Positions 1 through 6,022 of a stretch of 6,759 nucleotides of DNA are shown one piece after another; within the stretch, counting starts at the first letter, position 1, and every line of letters begins with the position of its first letter. Both the position numbers and the translations under genes were made by a program. Below the pieces are notes generated by a model, which saw nothing but the letters and a program-made list of their open reading frames with translations, was not told the DNA's origin and ran no database searches. The DNA is from Richelia sp. UBA3308 (GTDB lineage: Bacteria; Cyanobacteriota; Cyanobacteriia; Cyanobacteriales; Nostocaceae), in contig DESS01000382.1 of NCBI GenBank assembly GCA_002361335.1, positions 1 through 6,759 on the forward strand. The letters are read 5' to 3'.

Positions 1-53
1 CGGTGCGGCTTTCATTGTCGTTAAAAACGAATTTTTTCGTGGTGGCCGCACCG
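1..53. repeat. Nested inverted repeat at window edge
   Basis: CGGTGCGGC at 1-9 is perfectly repeated in inverse at 45-53 (GCCGCACCG). Inside the 35-base loop is a second small hairpin, ACGAA at 27-31 with TTCGT at 36-40 around a TTTT loop. The outer arms are much more GC-rich than the flanking DNA. The element may continue left of the window. It could be a palindromic interspersed repeat or the 3' structure of a gene outside the window. There is no T-tract directly after the outer stem, so it is a poor terminator. Confidence 0.5.
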
Positions 54-281
54 ACACAAACCAAAATTGTGGGTTTTCTATAGACATTTTGTCTAAGGCT
101 GGGCAATGTTGTCCATGTTTTATGCAGGGGATTAACTACTGTCAAAAAACTGTTACTAATGTTTGCTCTTACATAAGTAAGTTGACCCAAAAAAATCTCA
201 CTATTTTAAGAAATGTAAATATTGGTAAAACCCTGCTGCAAGACTGCCTATTACCTTGTGGAGCGGCTCAATTTTTCTTAC

Positions 282-310
282 TGACCGACCTTAAATGTCG
301 GTCATTTTAT
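282..310 (+). terminator. Probable intrinsic terminator, plus strand
   Basis: TGACCGAC (282-289) and GTCGGTCA (297-304) form a perfect 8-bp stem around a 7-base loop, followed at once by TTTTAT (305-310). This is the classical rho-independent layout for rightward transcription. Read on the minus strand the stem is followed by TAAGAAAAAT, so it is not a good terminator that way. No clear gene lies just upstream, so it may end a gene beginning left of the window or a short non-coding RNA. Confidence 0.6.
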
Positions 311-325
311 AGTTATTAAATATGT

Positions 326-373
326 CAAGTTAATCTAACACTTTCTCCACAAATGCTTATTGAGATTAACTTG
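326..373. repeat. Perfect 11-bp inverted repeat
   Basis: CAAGTTAATCT at 326-336 is matched by AGATTAACTTG at 363-373, separated by a 26-base loop. The arms are AT-rich (3 G/C of 11). It lies just downstream of the terminator hairpin. It could be a regulator site, a fold in a transcript, or a small decayed element. No T-tract supports termination. Confidence 0.5.
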
Positions 374-1030
374 CTTTAAAATCAAATGATTTATCTGTGA
401 TGTCATATATTGCACTATTTCTCCATGGTAAGGAAACATGAAACAGTTACTATTTGCTTTCTAAACCCGGTTTTTTAACTATTGTTGATAATTATACAAA
501 ATTGATTATTTTTGCATAAAAAGATACATCTATGCATTTAACAATAAATTAATGGTAAGTAAATGGGAACAAGCTATATAAAATTTTGATTTGTATTGTT
601 TTATCCTTAAAACATGATAGAGCATGCAAATGGGTATAGTGAAAAAAATAGCCTCTAGCTAAAGATATATTGTGTTGTATTTAGAATAAATATATATTAA
701 AAATCTGTTGTTTAAAAAGTTCTAATAAATAGATTTTGAAATGCTTATATGTATATATATCAAGGGTTTGAGCCAAAAATTAAAAAATTGTTTATTTGAT
801 ATTTTGCTTGTTAGTAAGCCGCTAATGGGGCGCTCATTTCTAACACCAAGGTATATTGATTAAGTTTAATGACTTAGTACTAATCACAGAATTCTTGTTT
901 CACTTAGAAAAAAGCGAATACAACTTTTGTAGCTTTTTTAGGTTTTCATTTCCTTGTTCTGGATTTATACTGAGAACTGCTGTTAGGGCAGTGTCTGACT
1001 CGCACAGTTATTGGTTGGGTTTAGGATTGG

Positions 1031-1071
1031 AAGAAACACATCACTATTGTTCCCTATTGCTTGTGTTTCTT
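1031..1071. repeat. Perfect 10-bp inverted repeat upstream of rlpA
   Basis: AAGAAACACA at 1031-1040 and TGTGTTTCTT at 1062-1071 are exact inverse copies with a 21-base spacer, which itself contains CTATTG twice. The right arm ends 49 bases before the rlpA-family start codon, so it sits where an operator or a 5' leader hairpin would. No protein is known to bind it. Its role is inferred only from position. Confidence 0.45.
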
Positions 1072-1120
1072 GAGAACGATGCTTTTCGACAATGCAGTAA
1101 TTTTTTGATTAATTTAAATT

Positions 1121-2368
1121 ATGCTATCTAACGGACTGTTTTGGGTTGTGTCCTGGATTGGTTCTTCTTTGTTGTTAGCCGAAAGCTTGCCATCAAGTAT
1201 TCAGACGGGTATTTCTACGACACAAATCTCTGTTAATTCAGGTAGATTAATCAGTCAAGGTGATTCATCGTTTCTAACGCCAAAGCATCAAACAAGCTCT
1301 TTTAGTGCGATATTGTTACCAAAATTACTGAACCTAGATTCGGGAACAAAACAGGGAAAATCAACCGCTTCTAAGTCGCTTGTAGTTTCATCAACGGCAA
1401 CAATAAATACTCAAACAAGAAATACTCAAACAAGATTTTGTTCTGCGATCGAAGAAATCTCAGCAAGTCAGGATTCGGTGAAAAAACCAGAATTTTTGAA
1501 CTTTGCTCAATTAATAGAACCGAAATCTAAAACAAAAGAATTGGTTCCCAAAAAAATCTTGCGATCGCTGCAAAATTTTTTCAAATTCTCTAATCCTATT
1601 CAGCCGCTTTTTCCTTCTAAATCAAAACCTGTAACCCTTTTAGGCAGGGGAATTAATCAGTACGAAGTGTGGGTACATAACCGTTTAATTTCTCGTGTAC
1701 CGTCGAAAAAACAAGCAAGTTTAATGCAAAAACGTTTGACTAGCTTGCTAAAAATACCCAATCTAGATGCTTCTAAATTAAAACCTGCTTTCGTTGATGG
1801 AACCCCAGCGCTGATTTTGGGAAATCAGTTTATATTCGCCATTCCAGAAGAGGTTTCTAAAAAACTTAAGCGTAGTGGAGATTTATTAGCAATTGAATGG
1901 ACTAATAATCTACGCATAGCGTTAAAAGCACGTCCATTGTCCCTTGTAGAAGCTCAAGGACAAATGTATGGATTGACACCTTCAGTTAAGACAATGTCTG
2001 GTATAGCTTCTTGGTACGGTCCTTATTTTCACGGTCGTTTAACAGCTAATGGTGAGAGATTCAATCAAAATGAACTCACAGTTGCTCACAAAAGCTTACC
2101 TTTTAATACTTATTTGCAAGTAAGTAACACAAAAACTAATAAATCCGTAATTGTACGAGTAAACGATCGCGGTCCTTATATTCCACCGAGGAGTTTGGAT
2201 TTATCTCTAGTAGCTGCTCGCTGTATTGGAAGTGAAGTAACTGGAGTAGTACCTTATAAAGCCGTAATTATGAACAAAAGTCAAATTCCCATGACTTTGA
2301 AAACTCCTAACTTTGTGAGAATAGATCAGAAACCTTCCAGAAAACTCGCTACTATTTCGGAGTCTTGA
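1121..2368 (+). CDS. rlpA: RlpA-family septal ring lytic transglycosylase-like protein
   Basis: A 415-residue protein that ends in a double-psi beta-barrel domain (about 293-385), the hallmark of RlpA, a family that cleaves peptidoglycan glycan strands lacking stem peptides and acts at the septum or cell envelope. Visible landmarks are GIASWYG at 294-300, FHGRLTANGE at 303-312, VAHKSLPF at 321-328, VRVNDRGP at 345-352 and SLDLS at 358-362. E312, H323 and D349 match the acidic and histidine residues important in Pseudomonas RlpA. Residues 170-285 form a middle region that I recall from cyanobacterial homologues, with VWVHNRLI (183-190) and LLAIEW (255-260). Residues 25-165 are a Ser/Thr/Lys-rich low-complexity linker. 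The N-terminus has a hydrophobic stretch (6-20) suggesting export, but no lipobox cysteine and no basic residues before it. There is no C-terminal SPOR domain. The ATG is forced by an in-frame TAA two codons upstream; the Shine-Dalgarno is weak. Family assignment is firm. Enzymatic activity is inferred. Confidence 0.93.
   Translation: MLSNGLFWVVSWIGSSLLLAESLPSSIQTGISTTQISVNSGRLISQGDSSFLTPKHQTSSFSAILLPKLLNLDSGTKQGKSTASKSLVVSSTATINTQTRNTQTRFCSAIEEISASQDSVKKPEFLNFAQLIEPKSKTKELVPKKILRSLQNFFKFSNPIQPLFPSKSKPVTLLGRGINQYEVWVHNRLISRVPSKKQASLMQKRLTSLLKIPNLDASKLKPAFVDGTPALILGNQFIFAIPEEVSKKLKRSGDLLAIEWTNNLRIALKARPLSLVEAQGQMYGLTPSVKTMSGIASWYGPYFHGRLTANGERFNQNELTVAHKSLPFNTYLQVSNTKTNKSVIVRVNDRGPYIPPRSLDLSLVAARCIGSEVTGVVPYKAVIMNKSQIPMTLKTPNFVRIDQKPSRKLATISES
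1406..1435 (+). repeat. 15-bp tandem duplication inside the RlpA linker
   Basis: AATACTCAAACAAGA occurs twice, perfectly and without a gap (1406-1420 and 1421-1435). Because the unit is 15 bases the frame is kept, and the protein carries NTQTR twice (residues 96-100 and 101-105). It lies in the low-complexity linker, where length changes are probably tolerated. It looks like a recent slippage event. Confidence 0.9.
1561..1568. other. HIP1 octamer
   Basis: A perfect GCGATCGC palindrome, the highly iterated octamer of many cyanobacterial genomes, here inside the RlpA-family gene. Near-matches with a GATCG core occur at about 1447, 2164, 5119, 5394, 5664 and 6219. Confidence 0.9.
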
Positions 2369-2441
2369 TAATACTGAATAATCAGCCTGTTTTATGGTGT
2401 TTTATTGGTGGTGGGTGATACGTGTGGGATTTTGGCGTTGA

Positions 2442-2464
2442 GCTCCCGCCGGGAGCAAGCTCCC
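2442..2464. repeat. Three alternating GC-rich palindrome arms
   Basis: GCTCCC (2442-2447), GGGAGC (2451-2456) and GCTCCC (2459-2464) follow each other with spacers of 3 and 2 bases. The middle arm can pair with either neighbour, so two mutually exclusive tight hairpins are possible. The stretch is far more GC-rich than the flanking DNA and resembles the small palindromic interspersed repeats of filamentous cyanobacteria. It lies in the convergent spacer between the RlpA-family gene and the oxygenase gene. Confidence 0.6.
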
Positions 2465-2496
2465 TCCACCCCTACAATCACCAAGGTTATTTCTAA

Positions 2497-2528
2497 GTGG
2501 TGACGGGCTTTGCGGTGGCCCGTACCAC
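2497..2528. repeat. Hairpin element in the convergent spacer
   Basis: GTGGT (2497-2501), a bulged G, then ACGGGC (2503-2508) pair with GCCCGT (2518-2523) and ACCAC (2524-2528), giving 11 base pairs around a 9-base loop, TTTGCGGTG. It sits 24 bases past the stop of the minus-strand oxygenase and could help end transcription from either side, but neither strand shows a clean T-tract (TTAGAAAT on the minus side). It is better called a palindromic repeat with possible terminator use. Confidence 0.5.
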
Positions 2529-2551
2529 AAAATGCAGTTAGAGTTATTTAT

Positions 2552-3508
2552 TTATGAATTCAAAACTTGAAGAGTACAAATATCTTTGTTATCGTTTTGC
2601 ATTCCATAGTCAGTTGTAGCAAATTCGATTTGTAATAAAAGACGGTCTTTATGAGTGGGAGTAAGTCCTTTATGAAAGCATAGCGGATCTTCCACAAATC
2701 CAAAACCTGCTTTACCACAAATAGTTACAAGAGATTCTTGACCATAGTAATCAATAATATCTCGATCTTTTTCTCTTTTGCGTAGCAATGTATGAGAAAA
2801 TTTCTTGTATTTATGACTAGCCCGAACGCAGATATGAGGACCACTTTTATGATCTACATCAGTTAAATAAAAGAAAAATTTTAAGAATCGATAATCATCA
2901 AGATCGTAGTGAAACATTTGTGCGGTTTGTCTACGTTGCCAGTCTGAGGATTCTCCTGCAAAACTCCACCAAAGTTGATTTCCTTGGTGTATGGGTTCTC
3001 CTTCTAAATATTGAGCTGCGATCGCTAATAACTGGGAATCGTTTTGTAATTTATAAATCGCAGGACAAAGTTGTGCAGTATTAAAGTAACAACCAACTTT
3101 AATATCTTTTTTAGTTTGAATTTCCGCTTCTTTTTTTTGATGATAATAAAATCCTAAATTCGATTTTCGATTCGCGTAACAAGGGGTAGTCTGAGCAAAT
3201 TCTAGAATTTCTTCAACTAGTTCTTTACTGAGTTTTAAACCTAAATAAAAACCTTCTGTTTTAAGTTCTCTAACGGCTTGATTAATATCAATTGGATTAA
3301 AAACAGAATCTCTACCTATAAAAGATGACTGATGTTGCTTTACCGAACTATGAGATAAATATCTCATTAGAGTTCTTCCGTAATGGAATCTACTTATCTT
3401 ACGCATCAACAGCCATTTAGGATTTTTTGTCAAACCTTTATAATTCTCATAACAATGGTCGTATATTTGCGACCACATTGATGAGAAGTTGATTAACTTA
3501 TTAGTCAT
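2552..3508 (-). CDS. Phytanoyl-CoA dioxygenase (PhyH) family protein
   Basis: A 318-residue protein with the layout of a non-haem Fe(II)/2-oxoglutarate oxygenase of the PhyH family. These enzymes hydroxylate a substrate carbon while turning 2-oxoglutarate and oxygen into succinate and carbon dioxide. The metal site is visible: H200 and D202 in MFHYDLDD, and H279 in DPLCFHKG. R289 in KDRLLLQIEF is the likely 2-oxoglutarate carboxylate anchor. GPHICVRASHK (223-233), between the two halves of the site, also fits the family fold. The first 70 residues are basic and not part of the core. There is no signal peptide, so it should be cytoplasmic. The ATG is the first start after an in-frame TGA (3518-3520 area), and ATG at residue 11 is an alternative. 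It lies downstream of glyA on the same strand but beyond a terminator, so it is probably transcribed alone. The substrate cannot be told from sequence; family members act on lipids, halogenated compounds, osmolytes and natural products. Confidence 0.82.
   Translation of the reverse strand: MTNKLINFSSMWSQIYDHCYENYKGLTKNPKWLLMRKISRFHYGRTLMRYLSHSSVKQHQSSFIGRDSVFNPIDINQAVRELKTEGFYLGLKLSKELVEEILEFAQTTPCYANRKSNLGFYYHQKKEAEIQTKKDIKVGCYFNTAQLCPAIYKLQNDSQLLAIAAQYLEGEPIHQGNQLWWSFAGESSDWQRRQTAQMFHYDLDDYRFLKFFFYLTDVDHKSGPHICVRASHKYKKFSHTLLRKREKDRDIIDYYGQESLVTICGKAGFGFVEDPLCFHKGLTPTHKDRLLLQIEFATTDYGMQNDNKDICTLQVLNS
3018..3025. other. HIP1 octamer
   Basis: A second perfect GCGATCGC, inside the oxygenase gene. 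Two exact copies in 6.8 kb is well above chance for an AT-rich sequence and supports a cyanobacterial source. Confidence 0.9.
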
Positions 3509-3743
3509 AATCGTTTTTCACTCAAGTTTTACAAAATTTTTCTCAAATGCTAGTTCGATAACGGTAGATCCCCTCGGTTTTGCGGTATGTAAGGTAGTAA
3601 TTTTTATATCAAAATTTTAATCTTTCAAAGTTAATAATGCTACCTTTACTATTGAATTTTTATTATTTCTTTGTATCTATTGTTATTTTTTTGAAAACCT
3701 TGTAAAAAGATCCTAAAAATCAGAAATTTGTCAAAATTAAACC

Positions 3744-3757
3744 GAAGGAAGAAGGAA
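3744..3757. repeat. Tandem heptamer GAAGGAA x2
   Basis: GAAGGAA is present twice in a row (3744-3750 and 3751-3757), followed by the related GAGCCGAAGG. Short tandemly repeated heptamers are typical of heterocyst-forming cyanobacteria. With only two units this is a weak example. Confidence 0.5.
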
Positions 3758-3830
3758 GAGCCGAAGGGGTATGATGCCCAAGGGATTCCCAGGTCACGTG
3801 GGGCGCATAAAACACCCTAGGTTGTCGGGT

Positions 3831-3858
3831 AATTTAACTCATATACTTGAGTAAAATT
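3831..3858. repeat. Imperfect 28-bp inverted repeat
   Basis: AATTT-A-ACTCA (3831-3841) and TGAGT-A-AAATT (3848-3858) are inverse copies apart from one A/A mismatch, around the loop TATACT. It could be a regulator site or a weak hairpin. It lies beyond the glyA terminator on the path toward the oxygenase gene. Confidence 0.4.
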
Positions 3859-3876
3859 ATACATTTTTAAACCAAT

Positions 3877-3936
3877 TTAGAATAAATAAAGAAATGCTGA
3901 GTCGGCATAAGTAATTTCCCGATTTCCGACTCAGCA
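3877..3936 (-). terminator. Intrinsic terminator downstream of glyA
   Basis: TGCTGAGTCGG (3895-3905) and CCGACTCAGCA (3926-3936) form a perfect 11-bp stem with a 20-base loop. Read on the minus strand the stem is followed by TTTCTTTATTTATTC, a T-rich run. It lies 146 bases past the glyA stop, so the glyA mRNA would have a fairly long 3' untranslated tail. On the plus strand nothing U-rich follows, so it acts for leftward transcription. The long loop is less usual for a terminator. Confidence 0.65.
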
Positions 3937-4082
3937 ATTCCACGCTGATAATATTATTTGTTTCTAGTGGTTCGTCAAGGCGGGGTTTACTGTGAAAAGA
4001 AAAAGTTTCTTCTCCCCCTGCTTGCCCTTAGCCGGCAATTTTGACTTGGTGGAGTACTAAGGCTTTGGGTTCTAAATCTTAA

Positions 4083-5366
4083 TTATGCCAAAGCAGGTAC
4101 CGCAACCCCTAGATGTTCATATAAAGGGAAACTTTCGCATAAAGAAGCCACCCTTCGCCGACAATCTTCAACAACCGTATCTGAATCGGGATTTAGCAAA
4201 CGGTCAGCAATGATATTACCGATTTCGGTAAATTCTGCTACACCCATGCCTCTGGTTGTCATCGCAGGAGAACCCAATCTTAAGCCACTGGTAACAAAAG
4301 GTGACTCTGGGTCAAAGGGAACCGTATTTTTATTAGCAGTGATATTAACATCGCTAACTAATTGGTCTGCTTTTTTACCCGTCATCCCAATGCACCGTAA
4401 ATCTACGAGCATAAGATGGTTTTCTGTCCCGTTAGAGACAATTTTTAAATCTCTACTTTGCAATTGATTAGCTAAAGTACGAGCATTTTCAATTACAGCA
4501 GCAGAATAATCTTTAAACTCAGGCTTGAGAGCTTCCCCAAATGCTACAGCTTTAGCAGCAATAACATGTTCTAAAGGTCCACCTTGGGTACCTGGGAAAA
4601 CAGATTTATCAAACTTTTTGCCCATGTCAGCGTCGCGAGTCAAAATTAAACCACCCCTGGGGCCTCGTAAAGTTTTGTGGGTAGTTGTAGTCACCACATC
4701 GCAATAAGGAACCGGGTTTGGATGAAGCCCGGAAGCAACTAAACCGGCGATGTGAGCGATATCCGCTAACAAATAAGCACCAATTTCATCCGCGATACTA
4801 CGGAACTTTTCAAAATCAATTACGCGGGGATAAGCCGAATATCCACAAATCAAGAGCTTTGGACGCTCCCTTAGCGCCTGCTCGCGGATTTGTTCGTAAT
4901 CGAGTTGTTCAGTTTGTTGACTAACGCCGTAATGACATACCTCAAACCATTTACCCGAAACATTTACAGGGGAACCGTGGGTAAGATGTCCGCCGTGAGA
5001 CAAATCCATCCCCATGATTTTATCCCCCGGTTGCAACAGGGTTAGAAATACCGCAAAATTAGCTTGCGCTCCAGAATGGGGTTGGACATTTGCACTCGCC
5101 GCTCCAAATAATTGTTTAGCGCGATCGATGGCTATTTGCTCAATTTTATCGATTACCTCACAACCGCCATAGTACCGTTTGCCGGGTAATCCCTCAGCAT
5201 ATTTATTAGTCAGTACCGAAGCTTGAGCAGCCAATACAGCCGGAGAGGCAAAGTTTTCTGAAGCAATCAATTCTAGGTGGTCTTGTTGACGCTTTAGTTC
5301 GTCATTAATCAATCCTGCCACCCTAGGGTCCGTTAATGCAAGAAAATCTGAATTAGTTTTAGTCAC
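4083..5366 (-). CDS. glyA: Serine hydroxymethyltransferase
   Basis: A 427-residue, full-length PLP-dependent enzyme that interconverts serine plus tetrahydrofolate with glycine plus 5,10-methylene-tetrahydrofolate in the cytoplasm. It supplies one-carbon units, and in cyanobacteria it links to photorespiratory glycine use. The family landmarks are all present: HLELIASENF (30-39), YAEGLPGKRYYGG (56-68) with the catalytic Glu58 and Tyr66, NVQPHSGAQAN (93-103), ADIAHIAGLV (201-210) with the PLP-contacting Asp202 and His205, VVTTTTHKTLRGPRGG (224-239) with Schiff-base Lys231, FPGTQGGPLEH (257-267), and GLRLGSPAMTTRG (361-373) with the substrate-carboxylate Arg363. The start is a GTG (complement of 5364-5366). 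An in-frame TAG lies four codons upstream and no other start precedes the conserved N-terminus, so GTG is required. No strong Shine-Dalgarno is seen. A separate terminator follows downstream, suggesting a single-gene transcript. Confidence 0.98.
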   Translation of the reverse strand: MTKTNSDFLALTDPRVAGLINDELKRQQDHLELIASENFASPAVLAAQASVLTNKYAEGLPGKRYYGGCEVIDKIEQIAIDRAKQLFGAASANVQPHSGAQANFAVFLTLLQPGDKIMGMDLSHGGHLTHGSPVNVSGKWFEVCHYGVSQQTEQLDYEQIREQALRERPKLLICGYSAYPRVIDFEKFRSIADEIGAYLLADIAHIAGLVASGLHPNPVPYCDVVTTTTHKTLRGPRGGLILTRDADMGKKFDKSVFPGTQGGPLEHVIAAKAVAFGEALKPEFKDYSAAVIENARTLANQLQSRDLKIVSNGTENHLMLVDLRCIGMTGKKADQLVSDVNITANKNTVPFDPESPFVTSGLRLGSPAMTTRGMGVAEFTEIGNIIADRLLNPDSDTVVEDCRRRVASLCESFPLYEHLGVAVPALA

Positions 5367-5637
5367 TGGAGTTATCTATTCGGTGAAAATTTGCGCGATC
5401 GGCACAGAAGAAAATTTTATCTCTTTATCCTGTATTTGATTGACTTTGTTTAACTCCTCCCTTTTTTATGAACGCGTGGGCATTCCCATATATCAAGATA
5501 GCGTAGGACGGAGAAACTCCTCGGACAGATACTTCAAGTACGTTGATTTAAAATAATCGTTAGATTTGTGGCGCAGATAACATTAAAATTGTAGAATTAT
5601 TAAGTCTTTAAATTGTTTATTTTGTAAAAAATATTTT
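5367..5637. promoter_or_regulatory. Divergent promoter region of glyA and the 2TM gene
   Basis: The 271-base gap between the two divergent starts must carry both promoters. On the plus strand TAGAAT (5592-5597) could be a -10 box, but the nearest -35-like TTGTGG (5566-5571) is 20 bases away, so the pair is weak. Two small symmetric sites lie in the middle: GGAG-AAA-CTCC (5510-5520) and TACTT-C-AAGTA (5530-5540). Either could be an operator, but both are short enough to arise by chance. No riboswitch was recognised in the glyA leader. Confidence 0.4.
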
Positions 5638-5895
5638 ATGCCTCCTCGTTGGCCCCGTAAACCCGATCGCAATGACCCAGATTACCGTAAATTAGATGAC
5701 AGGATGAACTTTGCCGTTCATGTGGCAACCTTTGCTGTATTTAATTCCGGTTTGTGGTTTTTTCACAACTTGAAGCAGACAGATTGGCAGTGGTTACCTA
5801 TTTTTACATTCAGTTGGTTAGCCCTGTTGCTCTGCCATCTAATTTATATTTCTGTAATTGCGGATTATTCCAATACGCCACCAAAATCTACCTGA
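5638..5895 (+). CDS. 2TM domain-containing membrane protein
   Basis: A small 85-residue protein with two predicted membrane helices, at about 24-42 (starting NFAVHVATFAVF) and 51-74 (with FTFSWLALLLCHLIY). It has a basic, proline-rich N-terminal tail (MPPRWPRKPDR) and a short polar C-terminus. The layout, including KLDDRMNFAVHV and the tryptophan-rich loop DWQWLP, matches the 2TM domain family seen as stand-alone small proteins across cyanobacteria. It should sit in the cytoplasmic or thylakoid membrane. The function of the family in cyanobacteria is unknown to me. The ATG follows an AT-rich leader without a clear Shine-Dalgarno, as is common in this phylum. It is divergent from glyA, with its own upstream region. 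Confidence 0.85.
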   Translation: MPPRWPRKPDRNDPDYRKLDDRMNFAVHVATFAVFNSGLWFFHNLKQTDWQWLPIFTFSWLALLLCHLIYISVIADYSNTPPKST

Positions 5896-5945
5896 AGATG
5901 GATTATTAAAACCAAGGCGATTGTAACTTCCGGTGCTAGAGTTTT

Positions 5946-5972
5946 CTTAAGAATTTCAGGATAATTCTAAAG
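5946..5972. repeat. Imperfect inverted repeat between the 2TM and DUF3181 genes
   Basis: CTT-A-AGAATT (5946-5955) and AATTCT-A-AAG (5963-5972) are inverse copies except for one A/A mismatch, around the loop TCAGGAT. There is no T-tract after it, so it is a weak terminator candidate for the 2TM gene and could also be an operator for the next gene. Confidence 0.3.
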
Positions 5973-6022
5973 TAAGTTGTAAATAATTAGCGCCTTAAAC
6001 AAGATAGGACTATTTTTAGGCT

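Larger units (their letters stand above)
1..1120. other. Long AT-rich region without a convincing gene
   Basis: I find no gene I can defend in these 1.1 kb. One plus-strand frame is open from base 2 to the stop at 317-319, but its translation is cysteine-rich and low in normal coding character, and it runs through a terminator hairpin, so I treat it as non-coding or at most the tail of a gene cut by the window edge. A minus-strand frame is also open from an ATG at 85-87 to the left edge (29 codons) and could equally be the start of a gene lying outside. From 320 to 1120 the DNA is very AT-rich, with short stop-rich frames, a TA-rich run near 750-760 and two perfect inverted repeats (listed separately). 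I could not identify a clear -35/-10 pair for the downstream rlpA gene. Confidence 0.6.
3509..3876. other. Spacer upstream of the oxygenase gene
   Basis: No convincing gene. The part next to the oxygenase start (3509-3740) is very AT-rich and should hold its promoter. A minus-strand TTGAAA (3623-3628) and TATAAA (3603-3608) are only 14 bases apart, too close for a normal sigma-70 pair, so I do not call it. From about 3741 to 3830 the DNA becomes GC-richer, with a heptamer repeat, GGGATTCCC (3782-3790) and CACGTG. A 27-codon plus-strand ORF (3771-3854) spans this patch but is not supported. An imperfect inverted repeat follows at 3831-3858. Confidence 0.55.

Noticed and set aside
89..319. 76-codon ORF starting at TTG
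   Set aside because: Cysteine-rich translation with no recognisable motif, no ribosome-binding site, and it runs through a terminator hairpin.
856..1131. 91-codon plus-strand ORF upstream of the RlpA-family gene
   Set aside because: It begins with TTG without a ribosome-binding site, has an amino-acid mix unlike a real protein (many Phe, Ser, Cys, Leu), contains a 10-bp inverted repeat, and overlaps the RlpA start in another frame.
3771..3854. 27-codon ORF with a double ATG
   Set aside because: Too short to judge, built partly from repeat sequence, and its end overlaps an imperfect palindrome. Kept only as a low-interest observation.
3960..4040. tRNA-like GGTTCGTCAAGG
   Set aside because: No acceptor stem, no anticodon arm at the right distance and no CCA-side pairing; the resemblance is to a T-loop fragment only.
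4210..4924. Three plus-strand ORFs opposite glyA
   Set aside because: They are antisense shadows of the strongly conserved glyA reading frame, with no start signals or recognisable domains.
5367..5460. Possible riboswitch in the glyA leader
   Set aside because: I found no glycine, folate or cobalamin riboswitch core and no terminator or sequestering hairpin at the GTG start.
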